DNA of 44,108 nt from an uncultured Clostridia bacterium (GCA_947588825.1 CANPZU010000020.1:1-44108); one strand, 5' to 3'. Counted from the first letter of the stretch, positions 34,534-43,503 are shown. Notes: a model not told the origin generated them from the letters alone. Numbers and translations are program-made.

Positions 34534-36741
34534 GTGGTGAAAATGTGCACCGATATTGAAGCTTTGGTCAAATTGCTCGGCGAAACGAGAAACAGCTACG
34601 ATATTGACAAGATAAGGCACGCATATGAATTTGCAAGGGATTTGCACGAGGGGCAGTACCGCGTGAGCGGCGAACCTTATATAATGCATCCTCTTGCGGT
34701 GGCGGAGATTGTCGCCTCGCTCGGCCTTGATACCGATTCTATCTGCGCGGCTCTTCTTCACGATACTGTAGAGGACTGCGGCATTACGGTACAGAATATA
34801 AGCAGCGAGTTCGGCACGGAAGTCGGAATGCTGGTGGACGGTCTTACAAAGCTCGTTCAGATCCCATTTGAGGACAAAGAAGAAGAGCAAATGGAGAACC
34901 TTCGAAAAATGTTTCTCGCCATGTCAAAGGATGTTCGGGTCATTTTTATAAAGCTGTGCGACAGGCTTCACAACATGCGTACGCTTTCCGCTAAAAAGGA
35001 CGATAAAAGGAGAAAGACGGCTCTTGAGACTATGCAGGTCTACGCTCCCCTTGCTCACAGGCTGGGCATGCAAAGAATAAAGCAGGAGCTTGAGAATCTT
35101 GCGCTTTCTTATCTTGACCCGATCGGATATGCACAGGTCAAGGGCAGTATTGAAAAAAAATACGGTCAAAACCGTAATTTCGTGTCAAGCATAAAGGAAC
35201 AGATAACAAGCAAACTTACCGAGCAGGGCTTTAATTTCCAGCTTGACGGGCGAGTAAAGAGCGTCTACTCGATATACCGCAAAATGTTCAATCAGAACAA
35301 GTCGCTTGACGAGATATACGATTTTTACGCCGTCAGAATCATTACTCAGACCGAGCTTGAGTGCTACACTGTGCTCGGAATAATCCATGATACCTTCAGA
35401 TCGATCCCCGGCCGCTTTAAGGATTATATATCGACGCCCAAGCCGAACATGTATCAGTCTCTTCATACAACCGTTATAGGAAGAGAGGGAATACCGTTCG
35501 AGGTGCAGATAAGGACCTGGCAGATGCATCAGATAGCCGAATTCGGAGTCGCGGCGCACTGGAAATACAAATCCGGGGACAGAAGCAAAGAGGAAATAGA
35601 CAAGAAACTCGGCTGGATAGCCAAGCTCATCGAGAGCGAGGACGACACGAGGGACCACGAAGAATTCATGCAGGCTCTGAAAGTGGATATATTCCACGAC
35701 GAGGTGTTTGTCTTTACGCCCAAGGGAGATGTTATAAATCTGCCTCAGGATTCCACCCCCATCGATTTTGCATATGCCATACACACTGCGGTGGGCAATC
35801 GCATGATAGGGGCGAAGATTAACGGAATGATAGCTCCCATAGATAGAGCGCTTCAAAACGGCGACATAGTTGAGATACTGACAAGCTCTTCCTCGAAGGG
35901 ACCTTCAAGGGACTGGCTGAAGATCGTCAAAACAGGAGAAGCACGGAACAAGATCAGGCAATGGTTTAAAAAGGAAAAGCGCGCCGACAATATTATCGTC
36001 GGCCGCGGCGAGTTTGAAAGAGAGGTAAAACACTACGGCAGAGCATATACTGCCGAGCAGTTTGACGAGATATGCGCTAATGTAGCCTCACGGCTCGGAT
36101 ATCACGAAACGGACGATCTTTTCAATATGGTGGGATACGGAGGTATGACCATAGGAAAGATAGCCGCAAAGCTTAAAGACGAGTTTGACCGTGTGGTCCG
36201 CGTGCCGGAGAGCGAGCAGCAGAGCGAGATGCAGGTACGCACCGTGTTGAAGCCCAAAAAATCCTCAAGCAAAAACGGGGTAATCGTGGACGGAGTCGAG
36301 GGCTGCGAGGTCAAATTTGCAAAGTGCTGCAATCCTTTACCCGGAGACAGGATACTCGGATATATCACCAAGGGGTATGGAATATCCATCCATAAGGTCG
36401 ACTGCCCAAATGTGGAAAATCTCAGATCCAAGGATACAGACGACAGCCGATTTGTTACCGCCTTTTGGAACAGCGAGGCTTTTCAAAATAAAAACGAGGG
36501 CAATATGTTCGACGCGTATATTCAGGTGTTCGCCGAAAACGACATTATGCTCCTTGCCAATATAACAAGCGCGCTTGCCGACATGAGAGTGACTCTTCAT
36601 CAGATCAACACTCAGATGAAGGATGAAAAGTTTATTATAAATCTTATAATAAGCTGTAAAAACACCGATCATTTTAAATCGATAATGTCAAGACTTTCGT
36701 CGATAAAAAACGTGACAAATGTCAAGAGAGGGTTTTCTTAA
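34534..36741 (+). CDS. rel: Bifunctional (p)ppGpp synthetase/hydrolase Rel
   Basis: Makes and degrades the stringent-response alarmone. In 735 aa the order is HD hydrolase (about 30-200), with MHP (H52), LLHDTVED (H76, D77, E80, D81) and KLCDRLHNMRT; synthetase (about 240-370), with RFKDYI, PNMYQSLHTT and EVQIRT; TGS (about 395-455); helical and zinc-finger-like parts, with KCCNP; and ACT (about 655-735). Both active sites look intact. Three starts are close: GTG 34534, GTG 34537 and ATG 34543, all after AAAGGA; the choice is uncertain by a few residues. dtd starts on its last base. If the CBS protein at the left of the window is a DarB homologue, Rel would be its partner. Confidence 0.96.
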   Translation: MVKMCTDIEALVKLLGETRNSYDIDKIRHAYEFARDLHEGQYRVSGEPYIMHPLAVAEIVASLGLDTDSICAALLHDTVEDCGITVQNISSEFGTEVGMLVDGLTKLVQIPFEDKEEEQMENLRKMFLAMSKDVRVIFIKLCDRLHNMRTLSAKKDDKRRKTALETMQVYAPLAHRLGMQRIKQELENLALSYLDPIGYAQVKGSIEKKYGQNRNFVSSIKEQITSKLTEQGFNFQLDGRVKSVYSIYRKMFNQNKSLDEIYDFYAVRIITQTELECYTVLGIIHDTFRSIPGRFKDYISTPKPNMYQSLHTTVIGREGIPFEVQIRTWQMHQIAEFGVAAHWKYKSGDRSKEEIDKKLGWIAKLIESEDDTRDHEEFMQALKVDIFHDEVFVFTPKGDVINLPQDSTPIDFAYAIHTAVGNRMIGAKINGMIAPIDRALQNGDIVEILTSSSSKGPSRDWLKIVKTGEARNKIRQWFKKEKRADNIIVGRGEFEREVKHYGRAYTAEQFDEICANVASRLGYHETDDLFNMVGYGGMTIGKIAAKLKDEFDRVVRVPESEQQSEMQVRTVLKPKKSSSKNGVIVDGVEGCEVKFAKCCNPLPGDRILGYITKGYGISIHKVDCPNVENLRSKDTDDSRFVTAFWNSEAFQNKNEGNMFDAYIQVFAENDIMLLANITSALADMRVTLHQINTQMKDEKFIINLIISCKNTDHFKSIMSRLSSIKNVTNVKRGFS

Positions 36742-37202
36742 TGATAGCGGTCATACAAAGAGTAAGCCGTGCGAGCGTGACCGTAAATAAAAGCGTTACG
36801 GGAAGCTGCGATAAGGGCTTTGCAATACTGCTGGGAGTCTCTAAGGAGGACACCGAAAATGACGCGGACCTTCTTGCCGCAAAGATATCAAAGCTTCGTA
36901 TTTTTGAAGACGATATGGGCAAGATGAATCTTTCAATAAACGACGTCAAGGGAAGCGCGGTCGTTATCTCGCAGTTTACCCTGCTTGCAAGCTATGCAAA
37001 GGGAAACCGTCCCGATTATTTGAACGCGGCGCCGCCCGCGCTTGCAAATGAGCTTTACGAGCATTTTGTTAATACGCTGGACAGGCTTATTGTCGGTAAG
37101 GTATCCTGCGGCGTTTTCGGCGCGCATATGACATGCGAGATAATAAACGAGGGACCTTGCACCATAGTCATGGACAGCGGCGCGCTCAAAACCAAAAAGT
37201 AA
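36741..37202 (+). CDS. dtd: D-aminoacyl-tRNA deacylase
   Basis: Removes D-amino acids wrongly attached to tRNA. The 153-aa protein begins with MIAVIQRVSRASVTV and carries SQFTL (77-81). Its Gly-cisPro motif NEGPCT (136-141) carries a cysteine where valine is usual. AKGNRPDY is also in place. The length is normal. Its ATG overlaps the rel stop by one base, so it should be translated by coupling. The rel-dtd pair is conserved across Firmicutes. hemZ follows 31 nt downstream. Confidence 0.96.
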   Translation: MIAVIQRVSRASVTVNKSVTGSCDKGFAILLGVSKEDTENDADLLAAKISKLRIFEDDMGKMNLSINDVKGSAVVISQFTLLASYAKGNRPDYLNAAPPALANELYEHFVNTLDRLIVGKVSCGVFGAHMTCEIINEGPCTIVMDSGALKTKK

Positions 37203-37233
37203 AAGTAAAAAGAAAAATCAAAAGGTAAATAAA

Positions 37234-38718
37234 ATGAAGCTGATAATAAACGGGGACATAAGCCGCTACTATGTTCAAAATCTCTGCCTTATATATTTTC
37301 CGGGCTCCAAGTTTTCAGAGCACGAGGTTATGACCGAGGAAACTCCCATAGTCGAGGTAAACGTAGACGAAAGGGAGGACGGAGTATATTCAAGCGCCGT
37401 AATAAAGGTGGGAGAGCTTGTGGGAACATCCGACGCCTTTGAAAAATACGCAAAGGATTTTACCCGCGAACGTATAAAAAACATAGCGGTGGGCAAGGCG
37501 GTTTTCTCCGCAGGCGAAAAGTTTTTCGGCTATACGCCCGCATGGGGCATACTTATTGGAATAAGACCGACGAAAATTGCAAGACAGCTGCTTGGCGACG
37601 GGTACGATCCCGCGCAGATCAGAAAAATACTCAGAAACGAGTATTTTCTTAATCCCAAAAAAGCCTCTCTTCTTACAAGTATAACAATGAGCGAGGCAAA
37701 AATAATAGATCAAATGGGTAAAGATTCCTGTTCGCTCTATATTTCTATTCCTTTTTGCCCGACAAGGTGCGTTTACTGCTCGTTTGTCTCCTTTGCCACA
37801 AAGCGTCTGCTTTCCATGATACCCGAGTATATGGAGCGACTTTTGCGGGATATCGATCATGTGATGTCGATAATCGAGCAAAATCACCTGAATCTCACCA
37901 CCCTTTACATAGGCGGGGGAACTCCTACGACCCTGTCGAACGATCAGCTTACAGCCCTCTTTGAAAAGATACACGAAAGGATTAACGTAAGCTCTCTCAG
38001 AGAGTTTTCAATAGAGGCCGGACGCCCTGATACGATTACCGAGGAAAATCTGAAAATAATCAAGAATTACGGAGTAAACAGGATAAGCATTAATCCGCAG
38101 ACGCTCAACGACGCGGTGCTTAGATGTATAGGCCGGTGTCACACGGTGCAGGATTTTTACAAGGCTTACGACATGGCAAGAAATTCGGGAATAAAGTATA
38201 TAAACACCGATCTTATAGCCGGTCTCCCCGGCGACAGCTACCGCGGCTTTTCAAAGACGGTGGACGCAATATTAAAACTTGCGCCCGACAATGTGACAAT
38301 CCACACCTTCAGCGTAAAAAAAGGAGCGGATATAGTCCACGCGGGCTCGGAGGTGTACAGGCCCAACGCGGGAGACGCGCAAAAGAGCGTCGATTATTCT
38401 CAGCTCAGACTGCGTAATTTCGGTTATAACCCCTATTACATATACAGACAGAGAAACACCGTGGGCAACCTTGAAAACGTCGGGTACGCGCTTCCCGGGC
38501 GCGAGGGGCTTTACAACATTTATATCATGGAGGAGCTGCACCATATATTTGCGGTGGGCGCGGGAGCGGTGACAAAGCTTGTCGATTTTAACAAGCCGAA
38601 AATTGAGAGAATATTTATGCCCAAATATCCGTATGAATATCTCTCCGAAAAATTCGAAAAGGATTTTACGGAAAACTACCGAGGTAAGGTCGAGGCATTT
38701 CTTTCGGCAATGAAATAA
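37234..38718 (+). CDS. hemZ: HemZ-type coproporphyrinogen dehydrogenase-like radical SAM protein
   Basis: A 494-aa radical SAM protein with the cluster motif CPTRCVYC (C175, C179, C182) and the SAM-binding GGGTP (227-231), preceded by an N-terminal domain of about 160 residues that marks HemZ rather than HemN or HemW. Later segments GRCHTVQDFYKAY and ADLIAGLPGD-like TDLIAGLPGD fit. HemZ is described as an oxygen-independent coproporphyrinogen III oxidase, but many heme-free Clostridia have it, so the true substrate may differ; no other heme gene is in the window. It follows dtd by 31 nt, as in many Firmicutes, although hisS and aspS, the usual next genes, are absent. Confidence 0.9.
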   Translation: MKLIINGDISRYYVQNLCLIYFPGSKFSEHEVMTEETPIVEVNVDEREDGVYSSAVIKVGELVGTSDAFEKYAKDFTRERIKNIAVGKAVFSAGEKFFGYTPAWGILIGIRPTKIARQLLGDGYDPAQIRKILRNEYFLNPKKASLLTSITMSEAKIIDQMGKDSCSLYISIPFCPTRCVYCSFVSFATKRLLSMIPEYMERLLRDIDHVMSIIEQNHLNLTTLYIGGGTPTTLSNDQLTALFEKIHERINVSSLREFSIEAGRPDTITEENLKIIKNYGVNRISINPQTLNDAVLRCIGRCHTVQDFYKAYDMARNSGIKYINTDLIAGLPGDSYRGFSKTVDAILKLAPDNVTIHTFSVKKGADIVHAGSEVYRPNAGDAQKSVDYSQLRLRNFGYNPYYIYRQRNTVGNLENVGYALPGREGLYNIYIMEELHHIFAVGAGAVTKLVDFNKPKIERIFMPKYPYEYLSEKFEKDFTENYRGKVEAFLSAMK

Positions 38719-38793
38719 GAATGATAAACATAACGTCAAAGAAAGACGAATAAACTAATGTATAGCTTTATTTTGTTTTCGGAGATGTTGTGT

Positions 38794-40407
38794 ATGAAAA
38801 AGAAAACAGATCGCGTGAATGGCGCTCTCTCGACGGGCAGAATGGCATATGGCGTGCTTGTTCTATCCGTTTCGGGAATACTGGTCAAGGTAATAGGACT
38901 GCTGTTTAAGATACCTCTTACCAATATGATAGGCGAGGGAGGAATGGGATACTTCAACTCGGCGTATACCATTTATTCCTTTTTTTACATGATCTCGACT
39001 GCGGGACTTCCCATAGCCCTGTCGATTTTGATTTCTTCAAGCCGCGGCGAAAAGAAACGCAGTAAGGTCTTTTCGGTAGCTCTCGCCCTTTTTACCGCTC
39101 TCGGAGGCGCGCTCTCCTGTTTTATGTTCCTCGGCGCGGGACTGCTGTGTGATTTTATTTCCAATCCGGGCGCGGTATATGCGGTCATGACTATGGCGCC
39201 CTGCTTGTTTTTCGTGTGTATACTGAGCGCTTACCGCGGATACTTTCAAGGCTATCAGTCGATGCTCCCCACTGCCGTTTCGCAGCTCATTGAGGCGGCC
39301 GGCAAACTTATCTTCGGAATGGTATTTGCTCTGTGGGCGCTGAATTCGGGTTGCTCCACTCCGGTCGTCGCCTCATTTGCGGTGCTCGGAATAACGGCGA
39401 GCTCAGGTCTTTCTATGTTGTATCTTGTCGTTGCAAAACGCTTCTTTAAAGCCGGTACGCCCGACGGGGAATTTTTGGATGATCCCGACGTGAAGACCGC
39501 TCCGCTTCTTAAAAAACTTATAAAGCTTGCTCTGCCTATAAGTTTGAGCTCGGCTGTTCTCTCGCTTTCAGGGCTGCTCGATCTTGCCGTCGTCATGAGA
39601 AGACTCGGGCACATCGGCTTTTCGCCGGAGCTTGCAAACGCAATTTACGGAAACTATACATCTCTTGCCATCCCGCTTTTTAACATGCCGACCGTTCTTA
39701 TCACTCCCATTTCCTGCGCCCTCGTTCCCTTTATCGCAAGAGCGCTTTCGTCAAATGACAAAAACAGAGCGACAAACGGGGCTAAAAGCTGCCTTAAATA
39801 CGCCACGATTATAGCGCTGCCCGCCTCGGTTGGAATGTCGCTGCTTGCAGAACCTATACTTAAGCTGATTTTTGACGATACTCTTGCTAAGAGCGCGGCG
39901 CCTCTTCTTTCGGTACTCGCGATTTCAATAATTTTTGTGGCTTACACGAACGTTACAGTTTCGGTAATGCAGTCGTGCGGGAAAATTATGCTGCCAATAC
40001 TCTCGATGGCTATAGGCGGACTTGTCAAGCTTGTTTGCGCATGGGTTCTTATCGGAAAGATGGGTATGGTCGGCGCGCCCGTCTCGACCGTTCTTTGCTA
40101 TGTGACAATGACCCTTATTAACTTTACTTTCCTTGACAAAATGCTCGATATAAGAGTGAACCTTGCAAAGATGACTTTTGTTCCTCTTGTTTCGACGCTT
40201 CTGATGGCTCTTGTCGCGAGCTTTTCTCAGACCTGTCTTGAGACTCGTTTTAATGAGCTTTCATGCCTTGTTTCGGTGTGCGTTGCGGGAATTGTATACC
40301 TGTCTGTTCTGCTTTTGACGGGTTATATAAGAAAGGAAGAGCTTCAAAGGCTGCCTGTTATAAAAAAATTTATTAAAAAAACGCAAAAGGATAATATGAA
40401 AGGATAA
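38794..40407 (+). CDS. SpoVB/YabM-family MOP flippase
   Basis: A polytopic membrane protein (537 aa from the ATG at 38794) of the MOP exporter superfamily, about 14 helices, related to SpoVB, MurJ and Wzx flippases that move lipid-linked sugars. GEGGMGYFNSAYTIYSFFYM and LPIALSILISSSR near the start are typical of the SpoVB group. Two earlier ATGs (38758, 38785) are in frame, but GGAG at 38781-38784 stands 9 nt before 38794, so I use that. It occupies the place of yabM in Bacillus, just before mazG. Whether it serves the spore cortex or the vegetative wall cannot be told. Confidence 0.9.
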   Translation: MKKKTDRVNGALSTGRMAYGVLVLSVSGILVKVIGLLFKIPLTNMIGEGGMGYFNSAYTIYSFFYMISTAGLPIALSILISSSRGEKKRSKVFSVALALFTALGGALSCFMFLGAGLLCDFISNPGAVYAVMTMAPCLFFVCILSAYRGYFQGYQSMLPTAVSQLIEAAGKLIFGMVFALWALNSGCSTPVVASFAVLGITASSGLSMLYLVVAKRFFKAGTPDGEFLDDPDVKTAPLLKKLIKLALPISLSSAVLSLSGLLDLAVVMRRLGHIGFSPELANAIYGNYTSLAIPLFNMPTVLITPISCALVPFIARALSSNDKNRATNGAKSCLKYATIIALPASVGMSLLAEPILKLIFDDTLAKSAAPLLSVLAISIIFVAYTNVTVSVMQSCGKIMLPILSMAIGGLVKLVCAWVLIGKMGMVGAPVSTVLCYVTMTLINFTFLDKMLDIRVNLAKMTFVPLVSTLLMALVASFSQTCLETRFNELSCLVSVCVAGIVYLSVLLLTGYIRKEELQRLPVIKKFIKKTQKDNMKG

Positions 40408-40417
40408 AAATTGGTAT

Positions 40418-41101
40418 ATGGATACAAAAAAGAAAATCGAAGAATTGAAAAACAGCAAGAGTTATACTATTTCGGATCTTGTGTCGATAATGGAAATACT
40501 GCGCGGGGAAAACGGCTGCGCGTGGGACCGGGAGCAGACTCACGAAAGCATAAGAAAAAACCTGATAGAGGAGACATATGAAGTCGTCGAGGCAATAGAT
40601 CTTTGCGATATGGCACTTATGAGAGAAGAACTGGGCGATCTGCTTTTGCAGGTTGTCTTTCACGCAAGGATGGCAGAGGAGGAGGGCTTTTTCACATTTG
40701 ACGATGTTGCAAACGATATCTGCGCAAAGCTTATACTCAGACATCCGCATGTTTTCGGGGACGCCAGCGCCGACACTCCTGAAAAGGTGCTTGACAACTG
40801 GGATAAAATAAAAATGCAGAGCAAGGAGCAAAAGACTCCCGCCGAGGCGCTTGACGGAATTTCAAGGGCACTGCCCTCTCTTATGCGCGCCGAAAAAATA
40901 GCCTCCAAAGTGAGAAAATACGGTATAGACAGCTCCTCACTCGAAGAGAGAATCGGAGACACTCTGCTGAATTTGACCCTTTTGTGCGAGGGAGCAAACA
41001 TCGACGCGGAAAAGGCTCTTTATGACGCCTGTGACAGAATGGTAAATTCCGCGTTTTTAAAAGAAAAGAAGGAGAATAAAAGAAACGAAAATGAGACTTG
41101 A
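40418..41101 (+). CDS. mazG: MazG-family nucleoside triphosphate pyrophosphohydrolase
   Basis: Hydrolyses NTPs or dNTPs to monophosphates, probably for pool cleaning. The 227-aa protein has a full N-terminal MazG domain: ENGCAWDREQTH, EETYE (E51, E52, E55) and EELGD (E71, D74). The second MazG repeat (from about 135) starts normally with LPSLMRAEKIASKVRKYG but seems to lack the EExxE helix, so it looks shortened against the 260-residue two-domain form. The methylase domain fused in Bacillus YabN is absent. AAAGGA lies 13 nt before the ATG. rqcP overlaps its end by 11 nt, matching the yabN-yabO order. Confidence 0.93.
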   Translation: MDTKKKIEELKNSKSYTISDLVSIMEILRGENGCAWDREQTHESIRKNLIEETYEVVEAIDLCDMALMREELGDLLLQVVFHARMAEEEGFFTFDDVANDICAKLILRHPHVFGDASADTPEKVLDNWDKIKMQSKEQKTPAEALDGISRALPSLMRAEKIASKVRKYGIDSSSLEERIGDTLLNLTLLCEGANIDAEKALYDACDRMVNSAFLKEKKENKRNENET

Positions 41102-41333
41102 TAAATACCTTAAGGTTTCAAGAATTATTAAAAGAAGAACCGTGGCAAACGACGCCTGCGACACTGATCATGTTTTGGTCAACGGAAAACAGGCAAAGGC
41201 TTCGTACGGCGTCAAAGAAGGCGACATAATAGAGATTGCCTTCGGCGGCAGAACGCTTAAGATAAGAGTGATAAGCACAAGCGAGCATGTGGGAAAGGCT
41301 GAGGCTTCATCCCTTTACGAGGTGATATCCTGA
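41091..41333 (+). CDS. rqcP: S4-domain RNA-binding protein RqcP (YabO)
   Basis: An 80-aa protein consisting of an S4 RNA-binding domain, starting MRLDKYLKVSRIIKRRTVAN and with HVLVNGKQAK. In Bacillus RqcP binds the 50S subunit with RqcH during alanine tailing of stalled chains. rqcH is not in this window. The ATG lies 11 nt inside the mazG end; the only ribosome binding site is AAGGAG 17 nt upstream, so coupling is probable. The order mazG-rqcP-yabP is conserved. Confidence 0.94.
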   Translation: MRLDKYLKVSRIIKRRTVANDACDTDHVLVNGKQAKASYGVKEGDIIEIAFGGRTLKIRVISTSEHVGKAEASSLYEVIS

Positions 41334-41362
41334 AGGTTAACAGCCAAAAGAAGCCGCAAAAG

Positions 41363-41391
41363 ACATAAAGAAGAGGATTATCGCATATAAT
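41363..41391 (+). promoter_or_regulatory. Candidate sigma-E promoter of yabP-yabQ
   Basis: ACATAAA, a 14-bp spacer and CATATAAT fit the mother-cell sigma-E pattern (about K-M-ATA-W-W, N14, CATACAHT) with one deviation in each box. A start near 41398 would leave a 22-nt leader. yabP and yabQ of Bacillus are sigma-E dependent, which supports the reading. It could also pass as a weak sigma-A -10 box. Confidence 0.45.
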
Positions 41392-41419
41392 AACTAAAAA
41401 AACGTGAGTGGTGATATCA

Positions 41420-41707
41420 TTGAATAATCCTTTAAAAACGCAGGCGGGCAAAACAAGCGGCAATCATATTGTAAAGATTGATAGCCGTAAAAGGATCGAA
41501 CTCGGCGCCATTACAGACGTTGTGAGCTTTGACGAATCGTCGGTGGTGCTTGGCAGCTCGCTCGGAGTGATAAGTATAGAAGGCGAGGACCTGCACATTC
41601 TAAAAATGAATGTCGACAGCGGCGAGATAGTGATAGAGGGAAAGATCAATGCCCTTATGTACATAGATAAGGCGCCAAAAAAGAGCGGTCTGTTTAAAAA
41701 GAAATGA
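41420..41707 (+). CDS. yabP: Sporulation protein YabP
   Basis: A 95-aa beta-rich protein of the YabP/YqfC family. It contains HIVKIDSRKRIELGAITDVV, then SFDESSVVL, and the close GKINALMYID. The family is made in the mother cell during sporulation and is needed for normal spore formation. Its mechanism is unknown. The frame is open from GTG 41408, but TTG at 41420 stands 4 nt after GGTGAT and is the better start. A candidate sigma-E promoter lies just upstream. yabQ overlaps its stop by 4 nt (ATGA). The order yabP-yabQ-divIC is the same as in Bacillus. Confidence 0.92.
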   Translation: MNNPLKTQAGKTSGNHIVKIDSRKRIELGAITDVVSFDESSVVLGSSLGVISIEGEDLHILKMNVDSGEIVIEGKINALMYIDKAPKKSGLFKKK

Positions 41708-42243
41708 CGCAAGAGCTTTCTCAAACATCTCTCGCGGCCCTGATGCTCACGTCGCTTATCGTTGGATTTGCATTTGGAGCGATATACGACATATTCAGGA
41801 TACGGAGAATTGCAAGTAAAAAAAGAAAATCTAAGGGAAAGCACTTGACATCTTTCATTCAAGCGGTTATAATCGGTATTGAGGATGTTTTGTTTTTTAT
41901 CCTTCTCGGGTGCGTCACCTCCGTCCTGTTTTATGTTTTTTGCCACGGAAGAGTGCGTCTTCTCGCCCTTTTGGCCGAGCTTTTCGGCTTTGTACTGTAC
42001 AGGCTGACCGTCGGAAGACTTGTAATGCTTATTTCAAATTTGATTATATCTTTTTTGTATTTTGTTTGGCGCAAGTTTTTAACGATTGTCATCCTGCCTC
42101 CGATCGCTTTTGCAAAGAGGATGCTTACAAAGGCGTTTGAAAAGATGAACGCCGCGCGCAAAAAAGCCAAACGTGCTCTTTATTCGGCAAGGGTAAAGAA
42201 GAAACTTTTGAGGGCGTCAAAAAAGGGAATGCTCGGCATTTGA
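41704..42243 (+). CDS. yabQ: Spore cortex biosynthesis protein YabQ
   Basis: A 179-aa membrane protein with about four helices near 10-30, 48-72, 78-97 and 100-132 and a very basic tail (KKAKRAL, KKKLLRASKKG). FGAIYDIFRIRRI near the start is typical of YabQ. In Bacillus YabQ is placed in the forespore outer membrane by the mother cell and is required for cortex formation. The overlap with yabP implies joint translation. The 73 nt before divIC hold a loose TTGATA at 42265 without a good -10 box, so divIC may be read from further upstream. Confidence 0.92.
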   Translation: MTQELSQTSLAALMLTSLIVGFAFGAIYDIFRIRRIASKKRKSKGKHLTSFIQAVIIGIEDVLFFILLGCVTSVLFYVFCHGRVRLLALLAELFGFVLYRLTVGRLVMLISNLIISFLYFVWRKFLTIVILPPIAFAKRMLTKAFEKMNAARKKAKRALYSARVKKKLLRASKKGMLGI

Positions 42244-42316
42244 AATAAAAACGGACAATGACAATTGATAATAACAGATAATCATGATACAAAACAAACA
42301 AGGATAAGGTAAAGGT

Positions 42317-42595
42317 ATGAAAAATCGCAGCGGTTTTCTTATGAGAATATTGTGCGTTGTGGGGATAGTTCTTGTTCTTGCAATGATACTCAGCGTTCAA
42401 CTGCGCCTTGACGAGCTGCGCGAGCAGAGAGATGAGCTTGCAAAAGAGGTGGAAAGACAGGCGGACAGGGTGGAAGAGCTTGAATACGAGATAGACCGCC
42501 CCATTGACAATGAGCTTCTCACTGAGCTTGCAAGAGAAAGACTCGGATACTATCGTTACGGCGACACTATTTTTTACTATAATCGCGGTGAGTGA
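42317..42595 (+). CDS. divIC: Septum formation initiator DivIC (FtsB-like)
   Basis: A 92-aa bitopic protein: a short basic cytoplasmic start, one helix (about 8-27) and a coiled coil (about 28-60) of Leu/Glu/Arg heptads, then ARERLGYYRYGDTIFYY. This is the FtsB/DivIC layout. It takes part in the divisome with FtsL and DivIB to activate septal wall synthesis. AAGGTAAAGGT precedes the ATG. It follows yabQ as in Bacillus, where yabR comes next; here a fumarase subunit gene takes that place, starting 3 nt after the divIC stop. Confidence 0.92.
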   Translation: MKNRSGFLMRILCVVGIVLVLAMILSVQLRLDELREQRDELAKEVERQADRVEELEYEIDRPIDNELLTELARERLGYYRYGDTIFYYNRGE

Positions 42596-42597
42596 AA

Positions 42598-43443
42598 ATG
42601 AGGATAATAGACAGCGGGCAAATAAAAGAACAGATAGCAAAGCTCTTTGCAATCGCAAACACAACGCTTCCGCCGGAGGCCGAATGTCTTATAAAAGAGG
42701 CGGCTAAAACGGAAGAGCAAGCATCGACGGCGCAAAACGTCATGAACACGATATGTGAGAATTTATATGCGGCAAGGCGGCTCGGCCTTCCGATATGTCA
42801 GGACACGGGTATGGCGGTGGTATTTGCCGAGATCGGGTGTGACGTGCACATTGAAGGAAACTTTGAAAAAGCGGTGAACGAAGGAGTACGAGAGGCGTAC
42901 ATCGGTGAAAAGTTCAGATGCAGCGTAGTATCCGACCCCTTGTTTTCAAGAAAAAACACCGAGGACAACACGCCCGCAGTGATACATATAAGCATTGTTG
43001 ACGGAGACAGGATAAAGCTCGTCGCGGCTCCCAAGGGCTTTGGAAGCGAGAATATGAGCGCGCTCAAGATGTTTACCCCTTCTGCGACCGGGGAGGATAT
43101 TATCGACTTTGTAGTCGATACGGTGAAAAAGGCCGGCAGTAATCCGTGCCCTCCCATCATGATAGGCGTGGGAGTGGGAGGAACATTTGAAAAGTGCGCC
43201 CTACTTGCAAAAAAGGCGCTCACGCGCAGCGTGAGCGAAAAGAATTCTGACGCGAGATACGCCGCGCTCGAGGATGAAATACTTAAAAAAGTGAACGAGC
43301 TCGGCATCGGTCCGCAGGGCTTCGGAGGCAGAAATACCGCTCTTTGCGTACATGTTGAGCATTATCCCACTCATATTGCGGGTCTGCCCGTGGCTGTGAA
43401 TATTAACTGCCATGTCATGCGGCATGCCGAGTGCATCATTTGA
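42598..43443 (+). CDS. Class I fumarate hydratase-type alpha subunit
   Basis: A 281-aa protein of the iron-sulfur hydro-lyase alpha family (fumarase or tartrate dehydratase). ICQDTGMAVVF (C67), NPCPP (C184) and NINCHVMRHAE (C271) hold the three likely 4Fe-4S ligands, and GVGVGGTFEKC is typical. The enzyme needs a separate beta subunit, usually the next gene; it is not here: a terminator and spoIIID follow. GTG 42592 is possible, but ATG 42598 sits 5 nt after GGTGAG and is preferred. It is translated right behind divIC with no functional link between them. Fumarate, L-tartrate or a related diacid could be the substrate. Confidence 0.92.
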   Translation: MRIIDSGQIKEQIAKLFAIANTTLPPEAECLIKEAAKTEEQASTAQNVMNTICENLYAARRLGLPICQDTGMAVVFAEIGCDVHIEGNFEKAVNEGVREAYIGEKFRCSVVSDPLFSRKNTEDNTPAVIHISIVDGDRIKLVAAPKGFGSENMSALKMFTPSATGEDIIDFVVDTVKKAGSNPCPPIMIGVGVGGTFEKCALLAKKALTRSVSEKNSDARYAALEDEILKKVNELGIGPQGFGGRNTALCVHVEHYPTHIAGLPVAVNINCHVMRHAECII

Positions 43444-43474
43444 ATTTTTATGTATTTAAAACGATATGAAACGC

Positions 43475-43503
43475 AGAGCCGCAGCTTATTGCGGCTCTTT
43501 TTT
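43475..43503 (+). terminator. Intrinsic terminator of the cdaA-to-fumarase row
   Basis: AGAGCCGCA (43475-43483) pairs with TGCGGCTCT (43490-43498) around a 6-nt loop, followed by T. It lies 32 nt after the fumarase stop and overlaps the last codons of the convergent spoIIID. Confidence 0.9.

Noticed and set aside
35185-35856. A 223-codon open frame on the minus strand opposite rel
   Set aside because: It mirrors the strongly conserved synthetase region of rel and has no features of its own.
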